From NCBI GenBank assembly GCA_006538405.1, contig BJKQ01000038.1, positions 25,115 through 89,114 on the forward strand: DNA of 64,000 bases, read 5' to 3'. Position 1 is the first letter of the stretch, and each line of letters opens with the position of its first letter. A model generated the notes under the pieces. It made no database searches. It was given only the letters and a program-made list of their open reading frames with translations, and was not told the DNA's origin. Position numbers and translations under genes: made by a program. This document shows, piece after piece, positions 1 through 12,199 of this stretch. This DNA comes from Hansfordia pulvinata (Eukaryota; Ascomycota; Sordariomycetes; Xylariales).

Positions 1-544
1 TTATTTAAAAAGCCTTTTATAAGACCGTTAAAAAGGGGGTTTTTTATTATTTTATATTTAATATTATAAAAGGATAAAACTTAATATTATAAGTTTAATA
101 ATTATTATAATAAAGATTAATATATTTAAAAGGTTTTATAAAAAGGAACTTTTTTTCCGGTGCTTTACGGCCGAAGTTTATATTTATATATATAGGCTAA
201 AACCTTAACTTATATTCGCTTAACCAGCCTTATAAGACGCTGGGCTTTAAGGGCTAAACTTAGTATTAAGGTGGCCCGTCCGGGCCCACTGCCCGGACTC
301 CGTACTCGGGCCTTAGCCCTTCACATTTTATAACATATAAGGACGGAAAAACGAAGTCAGGGTACGGTGTTCGTGTTGTTTATAAAAAGGGCGAAGCTCC
401 CACGGATACGACCGCTTATTAATATACACATAAACTAAAAACTGCGGTACTTAAGGTGGAAGATCCTATAAACTCTACTATAAAGGTTCTTAAGATAAGA
501 GACCTTAACAACACTCCATCTTATTCACCGCGGACGAAGGCGCC
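1..544. other. RIP-affected sequence, no gene seen
   Basis: AT-rich at the left edge (1-160), then mixed composition with many TpA steps and few CpA/TpG steps, as left by repeat-induced point mutation. No reading frame of useful length is present. Confidence 0.6.
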
Positions 545-1191
545 GTCGCGATGAGATCGACGTAGACAAAGGTTAAGACCTAGACGCCGTCATCGTCTAC
601 ACTGGTAATACTTAATATCCCGTTAAGATTAATGCTCCTCTCATCCCCGTTGACGCGGACAAAGGCGCCATCGACCCCGCCGCCGTCTGCAAGGGTTTAT
701 GGCCTTAATAAGGCAAAGGCACTGGTAGATACCATTAAACCAAAATGGCTGGGCTGCATAGTTATTAAAAGATACAGAGTTAAAACTTTAATAGTGGCAA
801 CCTTACTAGCACTTATATGCTCAACATGCTTAAGGCCAAGCCCGTGACACCGTCGAGGTTAATAAGACTGCCACTTTCTCAACCCCCGTCGGCACAAACA
901 ATGGTCAAAACCTGAACGCTGACGACTCGGCAGATCTTAAACGCTGGCGATGCTTAATTTCCCGATTCCGTCACACGCTCGCCGTTACGACCTTAGCTTT
1001 CTTGGGAGAAAGCCCCTCCATGGCGGCGTATGCCTGGCCGGGGTTAAGCTCACGCTCAGTTACTACCCAGCAGCTAAGGTTGGTTAAGCTAATGCCACCA
1101 GCCCGGATGAGAGCCGGCGTGGGCGCAAGCGTGGCAGAAAGGGTGTGCAACTGTACTCGTATAGAAGTCTAAGGGATAAAGCGGGCAGCCA
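545..1191 (+). pseudogene. Decayed coding relic, unknown protein
   Basis: I do not recognise the family. A plus-strand frame at about 560-715 reads as protein with two similar segments (DVDKG-stop-DLDAV and DADKGAIDPAAV) interrupted by TAA stops, which suggests an internal repeat. A second open stretch at about 842-1,188 contains TVEVNKTATFSTPVGTNNG and has no stop for about 115 codons, but no ATG at its start. The stops are TAA, as expected when RIP turns CAA into TAA. The protein-like composition could be chance; this is a tentative call. Confidence 0.3.
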
Positions 1192-2600
1192 ACGGCGCTT
1201 AAGGCCGAAGGCATAACCGAAGACGGGGTGTACCACTGCGTATCCACTCGAAGCAGCTCCGTACTCCGCACACGCTTAAATATCGCGCCGAGTGGCTTAC
1301 CGCTTATCGACCTACCACAAACCACCGTACATGTCCTGACCCGTTACTTCGGCACTTACGTAGCCTCTCCTGTCGCGCCCTTGCTGCTTATGACCTACCT
1401 ATAACGAGCGCATTACTCTGACATAAAACGACCTCTTACGACCCCCTGTTCCGTCCCCCCTGCTGTCCTATTGCCTATGGCGCTGCTCCTCCCGACTCGC
1501 CTCTCTCTTACTTAATCTATTACTTAGCTGTCCGTCCTGTGCCTTTATGCGCTTACGATAAGAGGGGGATCGGGACAAGGGTGCAATAGCAGTAGAAGCG
1601 CAGCAAAGCTATACTTAAGATAAAGGCTTTTTGTTAATAACAGGCGGAGAGGAATTGGCTAAGAATATGAAAGGTGGAGGAGAGGGTAAGGTTAAGTATG
1701 CGACGGCTGGTGTGTGTAGTGCGAGCGAGTGAAGGTATCGCACAAGGTCTATAAGCACCCGTCGTAGTTAAGGTAAACATTTAGGCTTAAGGCCTTGAAA
1801 ATTGAAGGTAGAACCTAGGGAAATAGGTTTGGTTATAGTTCTAAAGAGCAACCGCCTGGCTTTCCTCGCTACCCATCGATCTCTTAACGTTGTTTGCTGC
1901 CGGTGGTACGACTTGGTCCCTATTACCATGATGAAAGGATGACGGTGCACGCGGCTCCGGGGTCCGAAGTAAGGGTGTTTGCTGCGACAATTATGTCGGC
2001 TGGCGGGGCGGCAAACGGGTAAATGAGGGAGGTAGAAATGAAGCAAGTGAACGTCGTTGTCGATGGTTCTTGTCCGAAAGTGAGGCTCGTGATACAGCTC
2101 TCTGTCGACGGTCGATCTCTTAATACAAATGGTAACGATGCTAATTTGCAGATAATGCTGGTCCGGGCGAAATCCTTAATGAAGTAAGAATCGTCACGGC
2201 CGGTTCTGCATGAGCAAGGTGGGTGGGTTAGCTGCGAGGAATTTAAATGCGACGGGCGGTGTTTCCAGTGACAATTCAATGCGAGCCAGTAAGGCCAGGC
2301 CGCACACGCATGAATTCGCAGCTGGTCTAGCCAGACACACGAGTACCCGCACGCACGCGAAGAGTGTACCCGACCATGCTGAGGGCGGGTGACATATGTA
2401 TGTATCGGTGCTGTCCATGGCAGCAGCCAGTCTGTCCCGTGGGTACGTCTGGAAAGGCTAGCCTTAAAGCCTTAGCCGACTTGTAATGCAAATCCCCTGC
2501 TTGTACGAGTGGGGCGATTCATAACGGGCGATAGTCGTTACTGTGTTAAATATTAAGACCCCACTTTACATTCACCCCACGCGTAGGAAAAGCCGTACTT
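1192..2600. other. Partly RIP-mutated sequence, no supported gene
   Basis: Mixed base composition with short overlapping ORFs on both strands, none with a convincing start, domain or homology. Composition falls steadily to AT-rich after about 2,540. Confidence 0.5.
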
Positions 2601-4860
2601 ATTAATCGTAATATCCTGGTAATTAGCTGCTTAGCTTATATTACTTAACCTTTTCATTTAAGTATTTATAAAAAATCCTTTTACTTTTTAAAGTATAAAA
2701 ACCACTCTTTTTTATCTTTTTAACTTAATTATTAAGTTTTTTTTACTTTTTAAAAGATTATAGCTTTTTATTTTTATTTTTATATCTTTAATTTTGGTTT
2801 TAGCCTTTATTTCTTAATCTTAAAGATCTTTAAATTTATACTATTAATTGCATATTTAACTCGGTTAATATATACCGTGCTTAAGACCTTAAACTTAACT
2901 TAAAACTACTTAAACTATACTTAATATTAAGCTTTTAAAAATGTTTATAATATATATATAAAACCATACATTATTAATATAATAAATATAATAATAAAGC
3001 GATTTACTTAAAAAGGTGTTCACTTGATTTATAAGATTTTAAAACCAGTGAAAATTTATTAACCGACCTTTATAAATTTATAAAGGTTTTAATTTAAGTT
3101 TTAAAGTTAAGATGTAATATTATAATTATTATTCACTTTAAGGATAAAACAATGTGACACGTATAATTAAGCATACTTTTTAAAAAGTTAAGAAGTTAAA
3201 GGATATAAGAAAATTTAAGGAAAATTTAATAAAATACATTAAGTTATCGTATATTTAGCTTTTATAAACGTTAAAGCTGTAAAAAAAAAGGAAAATACTA
3301 TAACATTTACGTTACAGATAATTTAAAAAAGTATTTCTTATACAAATAATGTAAAAGATTAATAAACACTTAAATCCGAGTTTATATAAGCTCGTGAATA
3401 CTTGAAATTAAGAGTTAAAAGAACTTATATGGAATTATAATAACTTAATTTTAAGCTAAAAGAATATTGAAATATTTACTTTCTTATTATAATATTAATA
3501 TATACTTTAAAGCTTATCATATATAATTTTAAACTTACAAAATGTAGATTAACTTAAAATTAAATATAATAATCTTAATGATTATTATAAGTTGAATATT
3601 TGATTACAAATGTGATGTTTTTTAATTTAAAATATATAAAGATGCTTATTAACATTCTTTTATTAATCATGTTAAGATATTATAATTATATAAAAAGAGT
3701 GAAAGTAAAAGTAAACGTATACTTAAATATTAAAGTATGAACAATTAAGGTATTAACTTATTTTAAGCTTATAAATTAATGTTTATTTTATTTCGAAATT
3801 AGCTTTATTAATACTGATAATTATTTTATATTTCTTCACGTATATTAAGTTCTTATATTAAGTTAATGAAGGTAATAAAAGTAAAAACCTTTATTTTAAC
3901 GATTTATAAGTTAAATAATCCTTATAATAATAATAACTTAAATACATACTTATATACTTTTACCATTTTTATGTTATATTTATATAATTTGATATAAAAT
4001 ATATTTTTAATCTTTTTTAAATAAGCTTTTTAAAAGAAGTAAATAGTCTCTTTTATAACTTATGTAATACTTCGTAATAGATTTTAAGTATATTTATTAA
4101 AGAAACTTTTACATTATAATAAGCGTATATACACAAGTGTTAAAGTGGTTAAAACGCGTTATCTTAAAGTAAAAAAATAAAAAAAGTAAAAACGACGTTT
4201 TAATTACTTTTTAATTTATAAAACGCTACGAATAGTGATTTAACGAGAAATTCTTTATGCTTAAATAAACTATAATAAATAAGAAGTAAAAGAACGCTTA
4301 TACTAACAATTACCGCTTACGTAGGTTATATCGCTTAACTCGTAGTTTCTTTTTAAAAAGTAATTATAAGAATAATAAGAAAAAGATTAAAAGAAATAAT
4401 AAAGTAATAATATAAACGAATTATTAAGGATACTTATATTAATAAAGAAAATATTACTTTTTTACTTAAGAAAGCTAACTTATAATATAATAAAATAAAT
4501 GATTATAGCTTTTATTATTATTATATAAATTTTTTAAAATGATTAAAGTATTATTATAAATGTTTTTTAATATTATTAATTAATTATACGGCGCTGCCCG
4601 CTTCTGCGTCGACCGCTCCGTCGCCCGGCGATCTATCGGGAAAGCCACGGCGCGCCCGTAATAATATTAACAATACATAATGATTCAGTAAGCTTATTAC
4701 TTTATTAAATAAATTATAAGAGTTAATTTCATAGCTTAATAATATTCAATATACGTTCACTTTTTTTAATTAAAAATAATATTAATGATAATGATAACCT
4801 TCTTTTTTCAACCTACTTAATTTAAGTAATTAATAAGATCATAATGAATTTACTTCTCGC
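2600..4860. repeat. RIP-mutated AT-rich block
   Basis: Almost pure A/T with strings of TTAA, TATA and CTTAA, no ORF, and TpA far in excess of CpA and TpG. This is the usual end state of a transposon hit repeatedly by RIP; the original element cannot be named by eye. A 70-bp GC islet interrupts it at 4,589-4,658. Confidence 0.8.
4589..4658. other. Sharp 70-bp GC-rich islet
   Basis: About 70 bases rich in CpG (for example GCGCTGCCCGC and CGGCGCGCCCG) sit between sequences of nearly pure A/T, with a change in composition within one or two bases at each side. It has no full ORF. It could be a late insertion (for example filler DNA from break repair) that escaped RIP, or the remnant of a larger sequence. 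Confidence 0.6.
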
Positions 4861-5128
4861 CCGTCTCTTCTGGTGTGCTTCCTTTTCCTGTCGGCGCATT
4901 TGAATCTCCCCTCCACGCCCCCCGAGGGTTGGTCACTGGCTACTTGCCTTCCTCTCATCATATCTCCCTTTACGCCCCTCGTCCACACTCACCGGGCATC
5001 TCTTGCCCTCTTCCTGTCACTCTCTCCCACTGCGACTCTAGCCCCTCGCTATAGCCCCCTCTTTCAGCCACTGACGAGTCCCATCTCATCCGCCTGATTT
5101 TATCCCTAAGGTTGCCTCCATCGCGCCC
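4861..5128 (+). other. Pyrimidine-rich start of GC island
   Basis: The plus strand is strikingly rich in C and T (CTCTTCC, CTCTCTCCC, CCCCTCTTTC), as seen in many fungal promoters and 5' leaders. The reading frame across it is low-complexity and I do not accept it as a protein. It may be the leader of the frame that follows. Confidence 0.3.
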
Positions 5129-5452
5129 GTGACGCTGCCGGGCGCGGACAGGTACCCGGTCGCGGGCAAGCTGGCGCGCTTGGGTCGAACACTGTCAGAA
5201 GCCTCGTCGGGCCCCCGGAGCTCTTACACACTGTTCTTAAACGCGGAAACCGAAATTCAAGTCGGGCACTCGTACTTCCAATCTCATAGACTCAGGCGGC
5301 TGAGACCCGCCATGGTCTCTAGCATTTCAGGGTCCACCGCTCCCACGCGACGCCGCCGCCGCTGCCGCCGTGCTTCTTCGCCTCTTCCAGGGCGCCTGGG
5401 GCTTCCGTCATGGGATCTGCCGCCGCCGCCGCCGCCGAGTCCCGCGGCCTGA
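5129..5452 (+). CDS. Possible coding fragment, unknown
   Basis: An open frame with no ATG at its beginning (the first usable codon is GTG at 5,129). The first 65 residues look protein-like (contain AGKLARLGRTLSEASSG and LFLNAETEIQVGHSYFQ); the rest is arginine- and proline-rich and encoded by GCC triplet runs at about 5,350-5,450. It may be an exon of a gene with other exons lost, or chance. No domain is recognised. The opposite strand is also open because of the triplet run. Confidence 0.2.
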   Translation: MTLPGADRYPVAGKLARLGRTLSEASSGPRSSYTLFLNAETEIQVGHSYFQSHRLRRLRPAMVSSISGSTAPTRRRRRCRRASSPLPGRLGLPSWDLPPPPPPSPAA

Positions 5453-5641
5453 CACCATCGCATCGCGATCGACACGCTCGATGCGCCACAGCTGGCGTGA
5501 CTCCCGAAGAAAGCCAGCTCAGCATTCTCCCCCTCCTTAGGCGGCCGCTAGGCTGTTCGTTAACGCGATGTTGATGATCAACGAAGAACGGAGTAGCCAT
5601 GCCAGCAGACAGCCCTCGTATACACACCTCGAGGATGCTGC

Positions 5642-5945
5642 ATGGTATGTCGTGACCGCAAGAATTTCACTAGTTCCCTACGTGCTAAATCATGCATCGC
5701 TCGATGGGCCGATTCGCGCGCATCTCGCCGAAACGTGGCACACCTGGCACCGTTCATTATTGCTGGATCCCATCCTGAAGAGCCTGCTTCTTCGTATGAA
5801 CAATTCATCACGAACCAGAGTTTTTACAAGCTGCTGCAGATATTGTGCGGCGTATCGATGGAATTGGACGCTGGGACCAGAACGGGCAAGACCCCTTAAC
5901 GCAAGGTAAACCCCCCTGCCACCGTCAAGGAGGCACAGAAACGGG
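5642..5945 (+). pseudogene. Frameshifted coding fragment, unknown
   Basis: One frame from ATG 5,642 runs through APFIIAGSHPEEPASSYEQFI. At about 5,795 the protein-like reading moves to another frame (HHEPEFLQAAADIVRRIDGIGRWDQNG), which ends at a TGA near 5,945. Joined, they resemble one continuous protein broken by a single missing base, or two exons. I do not recognise the family. Confidence 0.25.
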
Positions 5946-6376
5946 CGCTTGAAGAGCGCGGGGTGCGCGCCGGCAGGCGCTGCAGGCAGCGGACCGCGTC
6001 CGTATAGGAGATGCGCTCGCGGTGGGCGAGAGAGCGCCTCCCTCCCCCCCCCCGAAGTTAGGAGTTTCGTTATTCAACTTCATTTGGTGTGATTCGGGGT
6101 GCAGCACCGAGAAGATGGTCTTGTCTGCATCTCAAGCAAGTCTCAGTAGCCAAATACACGACTGACAGAGTTGGTTGATTCCAGTGAGCGGCGGCGTCGG
6201 TCGGCTGCGACACGCTGCTCCTCCTGACACGGCCCGCGCAGCAGGGCACCAACACCATGTCACCGCCTCACGGGCATGGCGCTCTCTCGGCATAAAGCCT
6301 TAAATTATAAAAGTCTATAACAACTTTCGTCGGTACAGCGACGCGGGCGCTAAGTTGAGGTTTTTGTACTTGTATT

Positions 6377-6838
6377 TTGTCCAGTAGTGACTCTCCTACG
6401 GTCTGGCTACAGGGCATCATCGTCTTGCTCACGCAGACGCGGCGCAGAAGAGAGTTTCTCATTTATTTTATCATTTTAGCCGACGATGAGTCGATGTTCC
6501 AAAGCCTGCGGCTGGGTGGTTATGTTTTTCAACATTGCGGCCCGCCAGGACGAAAATTGGGAGTCCTAGATATACACATCAACATAAAGGCTAACCGGTA
6601 TCGTTTACTTGCCTCCTTAACCGTAAGGTATCGTGCTGTAGCTAAAGCTTACCGAGGAGCTTCCATATGCGTGTGCCTTGCCAACCTCCGCCCTACTTTT
6701 TTATACATGCGTGACGGGTTGTCGATAAGATGCTGGCAATTCTCCATCGCGTCGAAGCATTATCACAGGGCTTTTGCCGGGGAGGGGGGAGGGGGGGGTC
6801 CAGTAGGTGAACACCTTTACGCAGCTGAAAGTCAGTAA
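6377..6838 (+). CDS. Open frame, unknown, doubtful
   Basis: A 153-codon open frame with its first ATG about 39 codons in (MFQSLRLGGYVFQHCGPPG). It has no signal peptide, no clear domain and an odd G-rich stretch encoding GEGGGGG near the end. Length alone is its support. It may be a chance frame in unconstrained DNA. Confidence 0.15.
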   Translation: MSSSDSPTVWLQGIIVLLTQTRRRREFLIYFIILADDESMFQSLRLGGYVFQHCGPPGRKLGVLDIHINIKANRYRLLASLTVRYRAVAKAYRGASICVCLANLRPTFLYMRDGLSIRCWQFSIASKHYHRAFAGEGGGGGPVGEHLYAAESQ

Positions 6839-9370
6839 GTACGAAGCGTCCACCACCGTTTATAAAAGTGTAATCTCTGTTAAGAGGGCCCCGGTGAGCA
6901 AGCGGGTACGCAACGAACCCTCTCCCTTAGCCTATTTCAAAGCGTTTTGAGTGCGGAAATAATATTCCAGGTCCTCGATGCCGAATCATAAATGGACGAG
7001 TGGCCAGGATTTGGTACCTAAGAGACTGCGCAGGCACGTACAAGTCGCTGTAAGCGATTGTGTCTACTGCAGCTCTGCCATTCATGTCCCGGGGCCGGTG
7101 CTTTGAGCCAAGAGACGTAGCGACAGTTTGGCACAACGTGTCCATGACCGAGACGCGCTCAAAAGGGGTTAATCAAGCTTTCGTGTAGCACTCTCGTAAG
7201 GAGTGCCGGTGCAGCTGGGTTAGCCATCGAATCGTGTACTCTTGGCCATCGAGCTAGCTTATGCTACTAAGATCAAGGACGCCTCCTTCTGTTCGTGAAG
7301 AGTTGGGAGTGCTGGCGGCATTCATGCCAGGCGTGAGATTTTGTTTCACCGAGGTAGCCAGCTCCTAAGTACTTGTTACATCGTCCTGAGTGGAAATCCC
7401 CTGACCCTAAGCGAGGCTTTACTCGCTGTCCATTTCTGTCCGAAGATAGAATAGATGAAGACGCATGTCAAGTAGTGTGGTTAATACGACTGGGCCTGGA
7501 AAGAGGGCTAAAGGGATAAAGGGTGTGAGGACAGTCAGGATGGAAGGATAGGAAATGAATGTAAGACCAGTTCTCAGCCGGTATGAATGAGCTTTAAAGG
7601 GGGTGTTAATGGTAACCTTCCAGGCGACGTGCTGTTTCTGCTAAGTATTATTCTCGATGGCGGAGTTTACGAGGGAGAACACGGCTTTTCCGAGGTTTAA
7701 GTTAACGAGATCCTTTATAAATTGGCATAATGCTTGGTCGATGCTAGTAAGGTGTCAGAGGTAAGGGGTAAGCGTAGCTAAGATTCCGTCACGCAGGCCC
7801 CGAGGTAAGGGGAACTCGTGCACCGATACGAACCAGGACCGCGATCAAGGGACGATCTGTAATGCTAGAGTGGAGAGAATTCATACCGAGCCATAGTAGA
7901 GGGCTTACCTTTTAGGATCATGGTAACAGGCATACCTGCCAGCCTGCGAGGGTAGAGGCCTTCTTTGAAGCTTCTCATAACATCACCTCACGTCTTTGTG
8001 GCCCATTCGTGTCTTCCTTACGGTACAGGCAATTCATAGCGTCTTAAAGACCCCGCATTGCTACAATCCAGCATGGAGTGTTCACTCTTTCTTGACGGTG
8101 CCGGGGTAGTAAATTGGGTTGCTTATACGGACTCCAAGCTAAAGGATCAGGTTCGTCCCAAGAATATTAATCGCACAGCAGGTCGGCTCCGCGAGAACGG
8201 TTATGTCACTGCTGCGACGGACCTATTTATTTCCGGCTGCGTCGAATTGCTCTGTTATGCAAATTGACGGTAATAGGTGAGTTATACCACGGGCAGCAGG
8301 CAAGGTCCACGGGCTCTGAGCGCGGAGGACTACACATAATGTGGCCTGTAAAGTCTGTAAGGATGATATAAGAGGACTGTCAAATGGCACTTTAACGAGG
8401 TCGTCGGTGATATACCTAATTAGGTTGACATCTAAAGAAGCATAGTTAGCACTGGGGTCGCTGTATATTCAAGGAATAAACTCAGGAGGGTGTTAGCAGT
8501 CGTCTTATGCGCGGCACTTCTTAGCGACGGGTTGGTACGGAAGGGAGGTTTAAGGACTGGCAGTCGCAGAGATCGTCAATGGCAGGACAGGGCCACTGAT
8601 GTATGACAGGCCTGGTGAGCTATCGGAAAGGATTGAAGCCGAAATTACGTCAAAACAGGCAACGGGGTGTTATGGGTAGAATAAGAAGCGCGTATCGATC
8701 GGCATATCAAGGGAAAGGGCGTGAATGAGAGGCTGGTGAAAGACCGCCCACTCCTTGAAATTGTTATGGAGACCGTCAGGAGGCCCATTAACCCGCGAGG
8801 CCGTCGACAGCTGTTTGCGAAGCCGTATAGAGACGTGTCAAGACACTAAGGGCAGGCTGGGAATTATCGGGAATCGTGTGAACTTGGGCCTGGTGTCGAA
8901 TATGCTGATAGAGCCGAGCCTGCGGGAGCGGGCAGCCGTCCAAGGGAATATCGATGGCGGGAATGGGTCGCCTTAGTCGGTTGTGGAGTCGTCTGACCCA
9001 GACGCCACGCAGATGTTCTTAACTTGGCTGGTGATAATGACGATAGCAGCGACCGATGGTCTCGGAAGGTATTAAGCTGGACCGACAGCCTGGCAGCAAC
9101 CTGAACCGACTGCCTGGTCGAGGCATTGCGATGCGATGCGGAAGTGTCCGAGTACTCGTATGCAGTAAGTGGGTTCCAGTCGAAGCCCAAACTATGTACC
9201 AAGGCGAGCATTAATAGGAGATCGATTAAAGCTTATCCCCTTAAACGCCCGAAATCAGCACTTTTGCCAAGACCTGCAAATCCCTATTAAAAACGGTAAA
9301 TATACCACTTTTTACCCTTATTTTACCCGCCTTACTTCGCGGTACGCGATCCTGCCCGCTACCCACCCTT
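6839..9370. other. GC-balanced stretch, no supported gene
   Basis: Balanced composition without RIP signature but with no frame over about 115 codons and no recognisable motif. Short frames on both strands (for example 8,058-8,267 plus and 8,864-9,211 minus) lack support. Confidence 0.5.
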
Positions 9371-10555
9371 TATAATAATAATAATAATAATGTATTATCG
9401 TGAGTTTCCTACTGCTTTTAAGGGTATTTATAGCTTAAAATTAACCTTTTTTTAATATAAATAACGTAAAAGCGTGATTTTTATATCGCTTTCTTACTTA
9501 ATAATCCCACCTTACCTTTATAACTCTTAAGCGGTGCTATTACCGATATTACTAACTTAATAACCCTTCGCTTATAAGCCCCTTTAAACCCTGATTTTAA
9601 CCCTTATTTTACCCACTTTTTTATACTTAAACGCTCTTTAAAAGTAAGACTATTACCCTTAAACCCTTTAAACATTATAATGCTTTTTTTCTTGGATAAT
9701 TTATTATTAAAATAAGTAATATATATTAATAATTACCACTTACACGGCTTAATATAATAATATACTTATTAATATAATTAAGAACTTATTATAATTCGTA
9801 AATTACGCTTCTTTTTTATAATAATTTATTATATATACGAGTTTTTAAATAAAAAACTCTTTAATTATTAATTAACCGGTTATACACTTTATTAATTTAT
9901 TAAATTCATGCTTAAAAAGCGTTAAAAGGCCTTTTATTTTTAAATTAATTATTAAGACCCTTTTTCTTATACTTCCTTATTATTTAACCGTATAAAAGAG
10001 TGGTTTAACCGGATTTAATAATTATCATTTCGATTTTATACTTTAAGCTTTTAATTTATTATTAATAAGGTCGTCGTTCGCTTTTAAGGTAAAACCTTAT
10101 TTAAAACCATTATTATTAATAAATTAAACCTTATAAGCTTTAAAATTTAAGTTAAAATAAAAGTAAGTTACTTCCTTATATGAAAATTCTATTAATTAAG
10201 CCGTAAAAGAGGGCTAATAAGCCTTTTACTTATTTTAATACTTAAAATTAACAATAAAATGCTTAATATTATATAACAAGTTATTATAAGCTTAATAAAC
10301 GCTTTATAAGATTAACACTTAAGTTAATATAAGATGTTATTAAATAACTTATTCTCCTTTTTAAGCCTTTCCTTTTAATCATTATTACGTAAAATAATTA
10401 TTATAAGAATTATAAAAGTTAATAATAAGGTTTATTAAGCTTTAATAAACGTTAAATAAGCCCTTAAACTGCCTTTAAAGTATAAAGAGTGTCTTTAATA
10501 ATTAACGTTAAACGGTAAAGTTAATTAAATATATATGTATATATATATATGCGTG

Positions 10556-10586
<31 letters not shown>

Positions 10587-11370
10587 ATACCGTTTTTTAC
10601 TTATATTAATCGTTTTTATTATTATTATTAAATTCTTTTTACCGATTAAAACCTTATTATATTACTTTTCACCTTTTATAACGTTATTAATAAAGTTATT
10701 AAACTTTAAACACACTTAAAAGCAGGTATTAAGTATAAGAATTCTGCCTGTAAATACTTTCAAAACGCCTTATAAAAGGAAGTATATATCCTTTAAGTAA
10801 TTTATAAGTATAATTATAATAAAAGAGGGGTTAATATTAATAATTAATATTATATTAACACTTTATAAGATTATTAACATTTAAAAAGCCTTATAAAGTC
10901 GCTTATATTAAGGTTTTTACTTTTAATCGTTATTATAAATAACTTTATTCTACACTTATTAAGATAAAACACCACTTAATACCATATATTGTTAAAATTT
11001 AAAAAAGCTATTATTAAGGATAGTATTTATAACTTCGGTTAATATATAAAGTAAATAATAATTTTTTATTAACGTTTTTTAATTTAAAGCCACTTACATC
11101 CTTATAAAAAAGTATAAACCGAGTTATATAAAGAACTCCTTTACTTATTAAGCTTATAAAAGATATATAATATAAGGTACCGTATATTAAAAGGGTTAAG
11201 CATTATAAAAAACTTCGGTAAATAAGGCGTTAATAAGGGTTATAATAAGAATAAAGTGTAAGACGTGCGATATAACTTTATATAAGTTATTTACTTATTA
11301 ATACTTATAATATAAGTTAAAGTACCTTAAGAATTAAGTATATATTTATTCTTTTCCTATATTAACTTAC
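9370..11370. repeat. RIP-mutated AT-rich block
   Basis: Starts with a short (ATA)n run and continues as A/T-rich, TpA-rich sequence with no ORF. Contains a TA/TG microsatellite at 10,530-10,588. Confidence 0.8.
10530..10588. repeat. TA/TG dinucleotide microsatellite
   Basis: A run of TA followed by an almost pure TG run (10,551-10,587, with two GC interruptions). The TG part is notable because TpG is the complement of CpA, the preferred RIP target, yet it survives in a heavily RIP-mutated block. This suggests the run expanded after RIP. Confidence 0.9.
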
Positions 11371-12199
11371 ATTAGCTAAGAGCGCCGATTTGTTACCATT
11401 TTACGCGTCTTAATAAAAGTGCTGATTTCGGGCGTTCAAGGGGATATACGATATAAACAAATCCAGCAATCAGGCAATGGTTGTATTGCAGCGAACCTTG
11501 GGTTGCAGTGCTCTCGTGTTCTACATGTCCGGAAGTAGACTAAAGTACCTAAGATAGGTCATGGTACATGTAGACTAGCAATGCCCAGCAGGGCTGGAGG
11601 TTAAGGGGCACGACCGTGCAAAAGAGAGGGTAGTTAAGGGCAGTTCGGGCAGATTGGGCCGACCGTGGAATCTTCTCCCCTCCTTCATCTTTACCACCCA
11701 CATACCTTGGAAGGTACTGTTTAATGGCCCCATTTCAAGGTCCATCAGACTTTACATATAACAAGCAGCACTTCAAGGAAGGCGTGTGGGTTCAAATCCA
11801 GTACATGTACGGGTGCAGCTACTCGTTCCATACCTCATGGTAGGTACATAGATACATGTAGATAAGGTGGTCCCGCGCCTTCCGACCCGTTTCGAAGTCG
11901 CAGAATGTTCCGGAATCTTTTTATGCATACTTATACTTGTACATAAACCTCGACATCGCGTCGCGAACGCGTCACATGTAGTCAACTCCAGCTGACACCG
12001 CACAAAATTCTAGCGCGTCTTAAGCTGGTCTGAGTAAATACTGCACAATTTAGGTGAATAGCTGACCTATCCTCTCAGGGACGTGGACGTCTATTCTCTC
12101 GGTCCGTCTACCCAGTTTCTGCCTCGAATCTTCGCACGGCCGCTGCTGCTACTCGACCTTGTAGGCGTCAAGTCCGTCCATCCATCCACACCTATCTAC
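11371..12199. other. Island flank with TACATGTA-like motifs, no gene
   Basis: No supported coding frame. The palindrome-like word ACATGTA recurs (for example near 11,521, 11,565, 11,805, 11,848 and 11,975), as it does in the island at 22,380-23,470. A tRNA B-box look-alike at about 11,790 was examined and rejected. Confidence 0.5.

Noticed and set aside
4873..5097. 74-codon plus-strand frame
   Set aside because: Low-complexity P, L and S sequence from a CT-rich stretch; better explained as promoter or leader DNA.
11775..11812. tRNA-like B box (GGGTTCAAATCC)
   Set aside because: The T stem does not pair fully and no D-arm, anticodon arm or acceptor stem can be built upstream.
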